The notes under the pieces: generated by a model
Databases searched by the model: none
Told to the model about the DNA's origin: nothing
The model's input: only the letters and a program-made list of their open reading frames with translations
Translations under genes and position numbers: made by a program
Assembly: GCA_015654535.1 (NCBI GenBank)
Contig: JAATGU010000049.1
Location: forward strand, 1 to 64,000
Length of the DNA: 64,000 bases
Source of the DNA: Bacteroidales bacterium
GTDB taxonomy: Bacteria > Bacteroidota > Bacteroidia > Bacteroidales > Bacteroidaceae
Reading direction: 5' to 3'
Shown: positions 53,330 through 62,295 of the stretch, piece after piece
Layout: each line of letters opens with the position of its first letter
How positions within the stretch are numbered: the stretch's first letter is position 1

Positions 53330-54205
53330 ATGAAAGTATTTGTAACAGGAGCATCAGGATTTATTGGCTCCGCAGTAGTAAAAGATTTATTGGCAGCAGG
53401 CCATGAAGTAACAGGATTGGCACGTTCCGACGAATCGGCGGGTGCAATTATCGAATCAGGAGCCAGGGTGTTAAAAGGCAGCCTTGAAGATCTGGACATT
53501 TTAAGACAAGGCGCATCTCAGGCAGACGGCATTATACATACCGCTTTCGTTTATGGTTTTCACCAATTTGCAAAAGCAAATGAGATAGATAAGGCTGCAA
53601 TCGAAGCAATGGGCGAAGCACTTGTAGGAACGAATAAGTCGATCGTAATTGCTTCCGGTATGCTGGGAGCATCCAAAACAAACGGATTTGTCACCGAAGC
53701 CGACGCTTTTCCTGCATTTCCCCGCTCGTCCGAAGCCGCGGTGATGGCTGTGGCCGAAAAAGGGGTAAACGCTTCTGTTGTACGCTTGTCCCCGTCGGTG
53801 CATGATAAAGGAGATCGTGGTTTCATCCCCTTCATGATCGCACAAGCACTTAAGCACGGAGCATCGGCATATGTGGGTGATGGCAGCAACCGCTGGCCTG
53901 CCGTGCATCGCCTGGACGCTGCTCGCTTGTTCCGGTTGGCTGTGGAAAAAGGAGCGAAAGGTGTACGGTATAATGCCGTGGGAGATGAAAGTATCAGAAT
54001 ACGTGAAATAGCTGAATTGATAGGAGAAAAGCTGAATTTGCAGGTCAAATCTCTGTTGGAAGATGAAGTTGCTGCCCATTTTGAATGGCTGAGCATGTTT
54101 GTAGGACTCGATTCTCCGGCAACAAGCCATAAAACACAAGAACAATTGGGCTGGAAGCCGACACATATCGGTTTACTTGATGATATGAAGGAAAATTACT
54201 TTTAA
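53330..54205 (+). CDS. NAD-dependent epimerase/dehydratase (extended SDR)
   Basis: A 291-residue short-chain reductase fold with the nucleotide motif VTGASGFIGSAVVKDLL. Segments GRSEESA-type sequence (GLARSDESAGAI) and VVRLSPSVHDKGDRGFIPFM match the group of NAD-dependent epimerase/dehydratase proteins often found with AraC regulators. The substrate is unknown. An AraC gene starts 18 bp downstream. Confidence 0.88.
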   Translation: MKVFVTGASGFIGSAVVKDLLAAGHEVTGLARSDESAGAIIESGARVLKGSLEDLDILRQGASQADGIIHTAFVYGFHQFAKANEIDKAAIEAMGEALVGTNKSIVIASGMLGASKTNGFVTEADAFPAFPRSSEAAVMAVAEKGVNASVVRLSPSVHDKGDRGFIPFMIAQALKHGASAYVGDGSNRWPAVHRLDAARLFRLAVEKGAKGVRYNAVGDESIRIREIAELIGEKLNLQVKSLLEDEVAAHFEWLSMFVGLDSPATSHKTQEQLGWKPTHIGLLDDMKENYF

Positions 54206-54223
54206 TCTTCTATTTTTTTGTAA

Positions 54224-55132
54224 ATGAAAAACAATGAAGTATATCATATAAAGACAATTAACGAATTTCACCGGTACAGGGGCTTGCCAAAGCCCCTGCA
54301 TCCTTTGATCAGTCTCGTTGATTTCAAGGATATGTCACCATTATCCGGAGAGGGCGAAATAAGCCTGATGCTCGATTTTTATTCCATTGCTATCAAAAGA
54401 GGAATGAAAAGTAAGCTAAAGTACGGACAGCAGCAGTATGACTTTGATGAAGGCATTATGTTTTTCATGTCGCCCCGTCAGGTTTTCGGTATCGAAGCGG
54501 ATAGCAACCCGATTGGTTGGATGCTGCTCATTCATCCCGATTTTTTGTGGAATACTCCTTTAGGCAGAAACATAAAGCACTACGGATACTTTGATTATTC
54601 GGTAAACGAAGCCCTTTTCCTTTCTGAAAAGGAGGAATCCATTATCGATAATATTATTGATAATATTCAGGAAGAATACAATACCAATATTGATACGTTC
54701 AGCCAGAATATCATTATTTCACAACTTGAAACCCTGCTCAACTATGCAGAACGGTTTTACCAACGGCAGTTCATCACACGAAAAATAACGAATCATCATG
54801 TGCTCGACCAATTAGAAAAGGTACTCACGGAATATTTCAACGGCAATAACCTTGCAATCAGAGGCTTGCCAACCGTTCAGTATATTGCTGACAGATTAAA
54901 CCTTTCACCAAACTATTTAAGCAACTTGCTTAAGGTACTGACTGGGCAAAGCACACAACAACATATCCACAACAAACTTATTGATAAAGCCAAAGAACTA
55001 TTGACGACAACGAATTTATCAGTAAAAGAAATTGCTTATCAGTTAGGTTTTGAATATCCACAGTCGTTCAATAAATTATTTAAGAAGAAAACCAACATTT
55101 CACCTTTGGAGTTCAGACAGTCATTTAACTGA
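54224..55132 (+). CDS. AraC family regulator
   Basis: A 302-residue regulator. The C-terminal double helix-turn-helix reads VQYIADRLNLSPNYLSNLLK and VKEIAYQLGFEYPQSFNKLF. The N-terminal half resembles the AraC-type sensor domain of Bacteroidetes regulators (HPLISLVDFKDM). It follows the epimerase gene by 18 bp and is probably co-transcribed with it; it may control that gene. Confidence 0.9.
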   Translation: MKNNEVYHIKTINEFHRYRGLPKPLHPLISLVDFKDMSPLSGEGEISLMLDFYSIAIKRGMKSKLKYGQQQYDFDEGIMFFMSPRQVFGIEADSNPIGWMLLIHPDFLWNTPLGRNIKHYGYFDYSVNEALFLSEKEESIIDNIIDNIQEEYNTNIDTFSQNIIISQLETLLNYAERFYQRQFITRKITNHHVLDQLEKVLTEYFNGNNLAIRGLPTVQYIADRLNLSPNYLSNLLKVLTGQSTQQHIHNKLIDKAKELLTTTNLSVKEIAYQLGFEYPQSFNKLFKKKTNISPLEFRQSFN

Positions 55133-55484
55133 CAATCACAACGCTCTTCCGGCAAAAATGGCAAAAGAGCATTCCGCAGTTATCATAGGCCGTTGTGGTT
55201 TTCATGTCCTGCGTGAATACCCGAATCAGGTCAGCATATTTTTACATGGAGATATTGCTTTCCGAAACAGCCGGATACAGAAGTTATATAATGTTTCAGA
55301 AGAGGTTGCTGGAAAAATGATTGCCCAAAGCGACAAAGAAAGAGCAGTTTACATCAATACATTTACCAGGAAGGAGTGGGCAAATGCAACGAATTACGAT
55401 ATTTCCATAGATACTGGCAAAACCGGCGTTGATAAAACTGTTAAACTTATCCTGCATTATTTGGAACTGGCTGGGCTGACTTAA
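55133..55484 (+). pseudogene. Cytidylate-kinase-like gene lacking its N-terminus
   Basis: The frame is open from within the AraC gene, but similarity begins only after the AraC stop. The last ~115 residues, such as EHSAVIIGRCGFHVLRE, VSIFLHGDIAFRNSRIQ and YDISIDTGKTGVDKTVKLIL, match the C-terminal half of cytidylate-kinase-like proteins. The P-loop half (about 90 residues) is missing, so the protein cannot bind ATP. The AraC gene seems to have joined the deletion point. Confidence 0.6.
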
Positions 55485-55587
55485 AAAATTATAAGTTTTA
55501 CTCAAAAAGTAATTTGTGTAATCCGTTATGGGAAATAGCGGAAGAAGCCGAAGCCAAAGAAAGAAGACTCGAAGAAAAGGAGCAAAT

Positions 55588-55710
55588 ATGAAGAAGATAG
55601 ATACATGGCAAAATATTAAGACTATAGATGTTATTTTGAAAAAACTAAGAAACAAATGCCAAGAAAATGCTAATCCTGCTAAATCGCTTATTGGGTTAAT
55701 TAATAATTGA
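55588..55710 (+). CDS. 40-residue basic peptide before the RteC remnant
   Basis: A short frame (MKKIDTWQNIKTIDVILKKL onward) whose ATG overlaps by 4 bp the stop of an upstream acidic open stretch that ends KERRLEEKEQI. The ATGA overlap suggests that both are remains of real, coupled genes of the mobile element. I do not recognise either. The next frame (RteC-like) starts 3 bp after. Confidence 0.3.
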   Translation: MKKIDTWQNIKTIDVILKKLRNKCQENANPAKSLIGLINN

Positions 55711-55713
55711 AAT

Positions 55714-56385
55714 ATGCTTGAATATGTTGCCAAATTACGTAAGGAAACCGATGATGCGATAGACCGTATCGAATCATCAGACAACAATATCCTGAAAAAA
55801 TCGCTGTATGCTTCGCATATCCTGGCGGATGCTTTCAACAAATTGAAAAAGTTTATCCTTTCCTATGAATTTCGGGATGAAACGGAAGAAATCACTTTCT
55901 TCAAAGAGATAAAACCTAAATTCTGCTACTGGCTGATCTATTACCGGAAACTGTATAACATCGAAATCAACCGTCCTGTTGCGGCAATATGTACGCAAAA
56001 GGAATACCTACATGAAGAACTGGAAACGATCAACAAATACACGAACAAACGATTGGATTTTGTCCGTTATTACCGTTCCGGCTCCACACATCTGGATTCC
56101 CTCTATTTTCTGCGTGGCAGGGTGGATACCGAACAATACCTGGAAACTTTTTACTATGAGCTTGATCCGAATTTCTCGACCAACTGCAATTTTAAAGTGG
56201 CCAAAATTATGGCTAACGATATGCTTTCCGCTTATCTAATGCAGGAAATAGAACTATTGAATGACAACGGAATGAAAGCCGGCTCTTTCAACTTTCAGGC
56301 TATTTGTTTTTCACAAACGAGCTGTCGATCAAATCTTTTTCATTATAATTTTCGGGAATCAATTGTTTTATTTTTAGCCAGATAA
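55714..56385 (+). pseudogene. rteC: RteC-like regulator truncated at its C-terminus
   Basis: About 190 residues match RteC, the regulator of excision in CTnDOT-type conjugative transposons: FFKEIKPKFCYWLIYYRKLY, KRLDFVRYYRSGSTHLDSLY, DPNFSTNCNFKVAKIMANDM. The C-terminal winged-helix DNA-binding domain is absent. After about residue 195 the frame runs 86 bp into the antisense strand of the binding-protein gene that ends at 56300, so the last 30 residues are not RteC. This marks the right edge of the acquired region. Confidence 0.8.
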
Positions 56386-57250
56386 TACTTGCCTTAATAT
56401 CTTTATTTTCGGGAAGTTTTGCTTGCTGGTAGTTAGGGATTGGGATCTGGCCCGCTAATGATTCGGATACTTCACATTGATCAGCGAGTACTTTGTTCCA
56501 CTTCTTTTGCGGATGCGTTTTTATATAATCAACTCCTAGGTTATATCCTTGGATTAACGCTTTTATTTCTTTTCTCTTTTCTTTTATGGCACTTTCGGAA
56601 AAAATAGTTTCTGTTGCACTAATACCTAGTTTCTGAGTGGTGGTCAATGATTTTAGTCCCTCTTTTTTAGCAATGGTGGCATATGGGTCGGGTAAGAAAG
56701 AAGCATCAATTTGTCCATTTTCTAGCATTTCCAAACGAAGAGGTATTTTATTGATTTCCGGCTTGTTAACATTTACAGATAAAATATTAGCTGATTGCAG
56801 TGCCATATCCGTGGAAAACTCAGTCACTGTATTTTCAGAAACACCAATATTCGTTTGTCTTAGATCGGTAAGGGCTTTAATATTTGACTCTGCTTTTACT
56901 ATCAAGTAAAAAATGCCATCATTTTTCATGACTATTTTTAGCTTCAATCCATTAGCCTGTTGCGTAATTGCTCCGGTTAAATCTGTTATTGCACCATCTA
57001 TCTTCCCGGATCTAAAGGCTAGATCGCGTTCATTGGCAGAGAAAAAACGAATGAAATTAAGTTTTAATCCTAATGAGTCATATACTCCTTGCTTTTGAGC
57101 AACGGCAAAAGGAATATAATCCATTGATGACATAACCCCCAGATTAATTTCTTTTAATTCATATTCATTAGCGACATTCCTTTTCCCTTTGCAGGAGGTG
57201 AAGATGAATGTGGTAAGGACAATAGTGATAAGTAAGATGTATTTTTTCAT
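56300..57250 (-). CDS. ABC transporter substrate-binding lipoprotein (NMT1/SsuA-like)
   Basis: A 316-residue lipoprotein with lipobox FTSC (Cys20). Residues about 35-250 have the NMT1/THI5-like binding fold: GVMSSMDYIPFAVAQKQGVY, GKIDGAITDLTGAITQQANG, NIGVSENTVTEFSTDMALQ. Such proteins bind sulfonates, taurine, nitrate or thiamine precursors. No permease or ATPase gene adjoins it, so it is an orphan within the window. The island edge lies at its 3' end. Confidence 0.82.
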   Translation of the reverse strand: MKKYILLITIVLTTFIFTSCKGKRNVANEYELKEINLGVMSSMDYIPFAVAQKQGVYDSLGLKLNFIRFFSANERDLAFRSGKIDGAITDLTGAITQQANGLKLKIVMKNDGIFYLIVKAESNIKALTDLRQTNIGVSENTVTEFSTDMALQSANILSVNVNKPEINKIPLRLEMLENGQIDASFLPDPYATIAKKEGLKSLTTTQKLGISATETIFSESAIKEKRKEIKALIQGYNLGVDYIKTHPQKKWNKVLADQCEVSESLAGQIPIPNYQQAKLPENKDIKASIIWLKIKQLIPENYNEKDLIDSSFVKNK

Positions 57251-57287
57251 TGAAAAAAAATCATAGAAAGGTTAACCGATCAAATTT

Positions 57288-57360
57288 AAAAAGAGAGTGC
57301 TTCAAAAGTGTTTCGAATCTTTTAAAACTTCGATTTTTACTTTTGAAATACTCTCTTTTT
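57288..57360 (-). terminator. Terminator downstream of pgk
   Basis: Long imperfect stem (57288-57309 with 57339-57360; arms AAAAAGAGAGTGCTTCAAAA and its near complement) with T/A-runs outside. It follows the pgk stop codon by about 28 bp on the minus strand and separates it from the lipoprotein gene. Confidence 0.7.
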
Positions 57361-57388
57361 AATTTATATGTCTACATTCTTTTGGAAA

Positions 57389-58651
57389 TTAGGCTTCTTC
57401 AATGGCTGCAATTCCTGGAAGTTCTTTTCCTTCAATTGCTTCTAGTAAAGCACCACCACCAGTGGAAACGTAAGATACGCCATCAGCTAAACCGAACTTG
57501 TTTACACAAGCTACAGAGTCGCCGCCACCTACAAGAGAAAATGCTCCGTTTTTAGTTGCTTCAACGATTGCCTCACCTACCGCACGCGAACCTGATGTAA
57601 AGTTATCAAATTCGAATACACCTGTAGGACCATTCCAAAGGATTGTTTTAGACTTCTTGATCACTTCGGCAAATTTTGCTTCGGTTTTAGGACCGATATC
57701 AAGGCCTTCCCATCCGTCAGGAATTTCGTCTACCGGAACAAACTGAGTGTGGGCATCGTTTGAGAAACTATCGGCAATCTTAGCATCTTCAGCCAATACT
57801 AAGTTCACCTTGTTTGCTTTTGCTTTTTCAATTAATTCAAGAGCTAAATCCAATTTGTCATCTTCACAGAGTGAGATACCAATCTTACCACCCATTGCCT
57901 TGGTGAAAGTATAAGTCATGCCCCCTGCAATAATCAGATTGTCTACTTTAGAAAGTAAGTTTTCAATTATTTCGATTTTGGAAGAAACTTTAGATCCACC
58001 CATAATGGCAGTAAAAGGACGATTAATATCTTTCAATATTCTTTCCACCGCTTTTACTTCTTTGTCCATTAAGAAACCAAACATTTTGTGATCAGTATCA
58101 AAATATTTAGCAATCAGTGCAGTAGAAGCGTGAGCACGGTGAGCAGTACCGAAAGCATCATTTACATAGCAATCTGCATAAGAAGCTAATGTTTTAGTGA
58201 AGGTCTTCTGGCTTTCTTTTACTACTTTCTTTGCAGCCGCTTTTTCTTCATCGGTCGCATCTTCTGCAAGACCTCTTGGTTTGCCTTCTTCTTCTGCATA
58301 AAAACGAAGGTTTTCAAGCAATAGAGCTTCACCGGGTTTTAAAGCAGCGGCTTTGGTAGCTGGTTCGTCACCCATACAATCGCTGGCGAATTGAACTGGT
58401 ATACCAAGTAGCTCGGAAACGCGAGGTAAAATGTGCTTTAATGAGAATTTGTCAGTTGCTCCTTTCGGACGTCCGAGGTGAGAACCAATAATAAGGCTAC
58501 CGCCGTCAGCGATAATCTTCTTTAATGTAGGGAGGGCGGCACGGATACGATTGTCGTCTGTAATGTTGAAGTTTTCATCCAATGGAACATTAAAGTCCAC
58601 TCTAACGAATGCCTTTTTACCGGCAAAGTTGAATTTTTCAATTGTTTGCAT
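57389..58651 (-). CDS. pgk: Phosphoglycerate kinase
   Basis: A 420-residue enzyme, close to the usual length of about 395-420. Motifs are complete: VDFNVPLD near the start, [17 protein letters not shown] in the nucleotide-binding half and [11 protein letters not shown] plus [18 protein letters not shown] at the C-terminus. It carries out the ATP-forming step of glycolysis. Single gene with its own promoter element and terminator. Confidence 0.97.
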   Translation of the reverse strand: MQTIEKFNFAGKKAFVRVDFNVPLDENFNITDDNRIRAALPTLKKIIADGGSLIIGSHLGRPKGATDKFSLKHILPRVSELLGIPVQFASDCMGDEPATKAAALKPGEALLLENLRFYAEEEGKPRGLAEDATDEEKAAAKKVVKESQKTFTKTLASYADCYVNDAFGTAHRAHASTALIAKYFDTDHKMFGFLMDKEVKAVERILKDINRPFTAIMGGSKVSSKIEIIENLLSKVDNLIIAGGMTYTFTKAMGGKIGISLCEDDKLDLALELIEKAKANKVNLVLAEDAKIADSFSNDAHTQFVPVDEIPDGWEGLDIGPKTEAKFAEVIKKSKTILWNGPTGVFEFDNFTSGSRAVGEAIVEATKNGAFSLVGGGDSVACVNKFGLADGVSYVSTGGGALLEAIEGKELPGIAAIEEA

Positions 58652-58694
58652 AATTCTCTTTTATTTAAAGTTCTGAATTTCTTAAATGCGAGTG

Positions 58695-58702
58695 CAAAGG
58701 TA
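58695..58702 (-). promoter_or_regulatory. -7 element of pgk
   Basis: Minus-strand TACCTTTG, 44 bp before the pgk start codon. It shows that pgk can be transcribed separately from nth. Confidence 0.5.
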
Positions 58703-58735
58703 TTAATTATTTCCCGCTTATTTAGTAAGTTTTAT

Positions 58736-59419
58736 CTAATTATTTCCCGTTTTTGTGCCTTTTGTCTTGTCAATTATCACTTTATGTTCGTTTTTGTAAT
58801 ATTTACATAGCGATTGCAATCCACAGCTATCACATTTGGGATTTCTGGCGACGCAGACATATCTTCCGTGAAGAATCAGCCAATGATGGGCGATGGGAAG
58901 TAACTCGCCAGGTATATACTTTACTAACTCTTTTTCAGTAGTTAATGGCGTTTTAGAGTTCGTAGTCAGACCAATGCGATTAGAAACGCGGAACACATGA
59001 GTGTCTACCGGCATGGCTTCTTTATTGAATATAACAGCACGAATAACATTGGCAGTCTTTCTCCCAACCCCGGGCATTTTCTCTAATAAATCAAGATCGG
59101 ATGGTACTTCATCGTGGAAATCGTTATGTAATACACGCGCCATTCCTACAAGATGTTTGGCTTTGTTATTGGGGTAGGATACACTTCTGATATATTCAAA
59201 TATAACTTCTGGTGTACTTGTTGCCAAGGCTTCGGCAGTGGGGTAGTCCTGAAATAGTCGGGGAGTAATAAGATTTACTCGTTTGTCTGTACATTGTGCA
59301 GAAAGAATGACGGCAACTAATAATTCATAAGGACTTTTATAATTTAGTTCTGTTTCAGCAACCGGCATATTTTTTTTGAACCATTCTATTACTTCATGAT
59401 ATAGTTCTTTCTTTCTCAT
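58736..59419 (-). CDS. nth: Endonuclease III
   Basis: A 227-residue DNA glycosylase/AP lyase. The helix-hairpin-helix motif LEKMPGVGRKTANVI contains the catalytic lysine, the catalytic aspartate lies in PVDTHVFRV, and the [4Fe-4S] cysteines follow the spacing C-x6-C-x2-C-x5-C in CVARNPKCDSCGLQSLC. It removes oxidised pyrimidines. Located 6 bp after the MFS gene, so probably in the same operon. Confidence 0.96.
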   Translation of the reverse strand: MRKKELYHEVIEWFKKNMPVAETELNYKSPYELLVAVILSAQCTDKRVNLITPRLFQDYPTAEALATSTPEVIFEYIRSVSYPNNKAKHLVGMARVLHNDFHDEVPSDLDLLEKMPGVGRKTANVIRAVIFNKEAMPVDTHVFRVSNRIGLTTNSKTPLTTEKELVKYIPGELLPIAHHWLILHGRYVCVARNPKCDSCGLQSLCKYYKNEHKVIIDKTKGTKTGNN

Positions 59420-59425
59420 CTTCTT

Positions 59426-60622
59426 TTATCTTAATTTGTTACGTTCAAAGTGAGGTGTTACTTTCATATTGAAATAGATGACGGCAAAGACAGTGAGGCA
59501 TGCTCCAAGAAGAAAAGCTTTGCCAAAGTTAGCAATTTGTCCGATGTAGCCTCCTAGCATAAGTCCTGCTCCAATACCAATATCCCATGAAGTGAGGTAG
59601 GTAGAAGTTGCCGTTCCCCGTTGATGGTTTGGTGCCAAATTAACAAAAAGGGTGTTGAAGGCAGGAAACATTGTTCCAAAACCAATTCCCAAAAATAGTG
59701 CGATGCCAAAGAATATTCGTGTGGCAATCAAACTATCCCATTTCATTAATGCTTCGCAGGCATAGAGCATAAAAAAACAAACACATACAAGACTCATTCC
59801 TATAGAAATGACAGTCGTTATTCTGCCCTTGTCCACTTGTCTACCGGAGAACAGACGCGAAATAGCCATACCGATGGCCATAAATGTAAAAAAAAGGCCT
59901 GTTCCACTGGTAATGCCCATTTCTTTGGCATACATAGCCACGTAGGTAGTGGTCATGCCATAAGGAATAGAAAGTAATAATAAATCTATTCCGGCAGGAA
60001 TCCATTTTATCAAAACAAAGCGGTCCAGTGAGAGAGGCTCTTTTTTCACGGGTAGTTTTACTGGAGTTTTTACCAGAGTGGCCATGATAAATCCTAAACT
60101 ACAAGATATAAGTGCACACGTAAATATGACTTCAAATGAATAAGCCTCATGTAAAAAAAGTCCAACCATGGGACCGATGCTCATAGCGGAGTTGTTCATT
60201 AATCCATAATAACCAAGTCCTTCTCCTCTTCGAGAAGAAGGCATAATGTCTATTACAATTGTATTTCCCGCTACGGTTACTGTTCCGAAAGCAAAACCAT
60301 GAGCAATTCGTAAAAGAGTGAATAGTGTGAGAGTTCCCGCAAATAAATAACCTGCAAAGATTCCGGTAAAGATAAAAAAGGCAAATAAATAAAGTGGTTT
60401 ACGGGAGAATGTATCGAGTAAATATCCTGAAAATGGACGTATACAGAGTGCTGCAATGGTATAACAGGAGAGAATAATTCCTACGGAAGCATTGTTAGAT
60501 TTGAATACTTCTGTGAGATAGAAAGGAAGGATGGGCAAGAGTAGATAAAAGCCAAAGTACAGTAAAAAGTTTGCAGAAAGAATATAAAGGTAGCTGCGGG
60601 TCAGTAATTTGTCTTTTGTCAT
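59426..60622 (-). CDS. MFS transporter
   Basis: A 398-residue, 12-helix major facilitator. The loop 2-3 region reads FSGYLLDTFSRKPLYLF (a variant of GxLaDrxGrkxxl), and the second half repeats the pattern FSGRQVDKGR. The subfamily is not certain; it resembles sugar-efflux or drug-efflux carriers. Gap of 94 bp to pheS holds a hairpin, but nth follows at 6 bp. Confidence 0.88.
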   Translation of the reverse strand: MTKDKLLTRSYLYILSANFLLYFGFYLLLPILPFYLTEVFKSNNASVGIILSCYTIAALCIRPFSGYLLDTFSRKPLYLFAFFIFTGIFAGYLFAGTLTLFTLLRIAHGFAFGTVTVAGNTIVIDIMPSSRRGEGLGYYGLMNNSAMSIGPMVGLFLHEAYSFEVIFTCALISCSLGFIMATLVKTPVKLPVKKEPLSLDRFVLIKWIPAGIDLLLLSIPYGMTTTYVAMYAKEMGITSGTGLFFTFMAIGMAISRLFSGRQVDKGRITTVISIGMSLVCVCFFMLYACEALMKWDSLIATRIFFGIALFLGIGFGTMFPAFNTLFVNLAPNHQRGTATSTYLTSWDIGIGAGLMLGGYIGQIANFGKAFLLGACLTVFAVIYFNMKVTPHFERNKLR

Positions 60623-60645
60623 AAACTGAGTATTTAAGAATAAAC

Positions 60646-60705
60646 AAAGAACAATGGATAATGATTAGTGCAATTGCTTGAATTATTCATCATTTATTGT
60701 TCTTT
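60646..60705 (-). terminator. Hairpin between pheS and the MFS gene
   Basis: AAAGAACAAT and ATTGTTCTTT pair over 10 bp (60646-60655 with 60696-60705), with further interior pairing (ATAATGAT with ATTCATCATT region). It lies right after the pheS stop codon on the minus strand and may end or attenuate that transcript. The T-run after it is weak. Confidence 0.55.
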
Positions 60706-60716
60706 ATTCATTTATG

Positions 60717-61736
60717 TTAGTTCGCTGCTTCAAATTCTTTTAGGAATCGAGTATCATTTTCGGAGAACATACGAAGATCTTTTACCTGATATTTCAGGTT
60801 TGTGATCCGTTCAATTCCCATTCCAAGAGCGTAACCGGAATAAACTTTACTATCAATGCCATTACTTTCGAGTACATTGGGATCAACCATACCACAACCA
60901 AGGATCTCCACCCAACCGGTATGCTTGCAAAACGGGCAACCCTTACCGCCACAAATGTTACAACTAATATCCATTTCCGCACTTGGCTCTGTGAAAGGGA
61001 AGTAACTTGGACGAAGACGTATTTTAGTCTCTGCACCAAACATTTCTCTAGCAAAGAGAAGAAGCACTTGTTTTAGATCTGTAAAAGAAACATCTTTATC
61101 AATATAAAGAGCTTCCACCTGATGGAAGAAGCAATGCGCGCGATAACTAATGGCTTCATTGCGATATACACGTCCCGGACAAATAATACGGATAGGTGGT
61201 TGTGTTACTTCCATTACCCGGCTTTGCACAGAAGAAGTATGTGTACGTAATAAAACGTCGGGATGGGATTCAATGAAGAATGTATCCTGCATATCTCTTG
61301 CCGGATGATCTTCTGCAAAGTTAAGTGCAGAGAATACATGCCAATCATCTTCTATCTCCGGTCCTTCTGCAATGCTAAATCCCAAGCGACCAAAAATGTC
61401 GATAATTTCATTTTTTACAATGGACAAAGGATGGCGACTTCCCAGATTAATGGGATAAGCAGAGCGGGTTAAGTCTAAATCATAAGATGTATTATCCTGA
61501 TTTTCAAAAGATTCTTTTAGAATATTAATACGTTCCTGAGCTTTCGTTTTTAGCTCGTTCAGTCTCATTCCTACTTCTTTCTTTTGATCAGCTGTCACAT
61601 TACGAAAATCGGCCATCAAATCGTTTATGGCTCCTTTTTTACTCAAATACTTAATGCGGAGAGCTTCCAATTCTTCCGCATTAGCAGCTTTTAATGTTTC
61701 AACTTCTTCCAGTAGTTGTTTTATTTTAGCTATCAT
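60717..61736 (-). CDS. pheS: Phenylalanyl-tRNA synthetase alpha subunit
   Basis: A 339-residue class II synthetase subunit of the usual bacterial length. The N-terminal coiled coil (about 1-90) binds tRNA; motif 2 (RVYRNEAISYRAHCFFHQVE), SYFPFTEPSAEMDISC and motif 3 (GYALGMGIERITNLKY) are present. A CxxC-x4-CxxC-like insert (CNICGGKGCPFC) occurs, common in this group. It attaches phenylalanine to tRNA with PheT, which is not in the window. Its start overlaps the stop of the oxidoreductase gamma gene by 4 bp. Confidence 0.96.
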   Translation of the reverse strand: MIAKIKQLLEEVETLKAANAEELEALRIKYLSKKGAINDLMADFRNVTADQKKEVGMRLNELKTKAQERINILKESFENQDNTSYDLDLTRSAYPINLGSRHPLSIVKNEIIDIFGRLGFSIAEGPEIEDDWHVFSALNFAEDHPARDMQDTFFIESHPDVLLRTHTSSVQSRVMEVTQPPIRIICPGRVYRNEAISYRAHCFFHQVEALYIDKDVSFTDLKQVLLLFAREMFGAETKIRLRPSYFPFTEPSAEMDISCNICGGKGCPFCKHTGWVEILGCGMVDPNVLESNGIDSKVYSGYALGMGIERITNLKYQVKDLRMFSENDTRFLKEFEAAN

Positions 61737-62275
61737 ACTTTTTTAATTAATTCCATTCCTTTTAGAATTGCTGCTTCATTCATTGGAATGAGATGATGAT
61801 GACGTTCGGGGAGAGTCTTTTTTAGTCCCTTTATAACACTTTCAATACTTACAATAGGGCGAAGTTTTAATAAACCTCCTAACACAATCATGTTAAAAGC
61901 TTTGGCATTATTCATCTCATTAGCAGCGTCCATGGCGTCAATACGGTAAACTTCAATGTCTGTGCGTTTAGGTGGAACATTAATTCCATATCCATCATAA
62001 ATCAGTATGCCACCAGGCTTTACTTTATTCTCAAATTTCTCTAATGAAGGCTGATTCAAGATGATTGCAGTATCATACTTACTTAAGATAGGAGAAGAGA
62101 TCTTTTCATCACTTACAATAACAGTAACATTGGCTGTTCCTCCTCTTTGTTCTGGTCCATAAGCTGGCATCCAACTAACTTCTTTTCCTTCCATTAAACC
62201 TGAATAGGCTAGGATTTTGCCCATAGACAAGACTCCTTGTCCACCAAATCCAGCTATGATTATTTCTTCTTTCAT
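61733..62275 (-). CDS. 2-oxoacid:ferredoxin oxidoreductase gamma subunit
   Basis: A 180-residue subunit of the POR/KOR gamma fold: IIAGFGGQGVLSMGKILAYS at the N-terminus and SWMPAYGPEQRGGTANVTV in the core. It is part of the TPP-dependent enzyme that converts a branched or 2-oxo acid to an acyl-CoA with reduction of ferredoxin. Upstream genes encode beta and alpha subunits. Downstream overlap with pheS is probably fortuitous in function but implies one transcript. Confidence 0.92.
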   Translation of the reverse strand: MKEEIIIAGFGGQGVLSMGKILAYSGLMEGKEVSWMPAYGPEQRGGTANVTVIVSDEKISSPILSKYDTAIILNQPSLEKFENKVKPGGILIYDGYGINVPPKRTDIEVYRIDAMDAANEMNNAKAFNMIVLGGLLKLRPIVSIESVIKGLKKTLPERHHHLIPMNEAAILKGMELIKKV

Positions 62276-62295
62276 TGCTCTGACTTTTAGGTCTA

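Noticed and set aside
53501..54166. Long minus-strand frame (221 codons) opposite the epimerase-like gene
   Set aside because: The plus-strand gene has an intact SDR motif and full family length; the antisense frame has no motif and is a codon-bias shadow.
55296..55841. Minus-strand 181-codon frame across the cytidylate-kinase remnant and RteC start
   Set aside because: Hydrophobic random-looking translation, overlapped by two plus-strand frames with real family similarity.
57250..57555. 101-codon plus-strand frame over the pgk terminator and 3' end
   Set aside because: Low-complexity Leu/Lys/Arg translation crossing a terminator hairpin and the end of pgk; not a gene.
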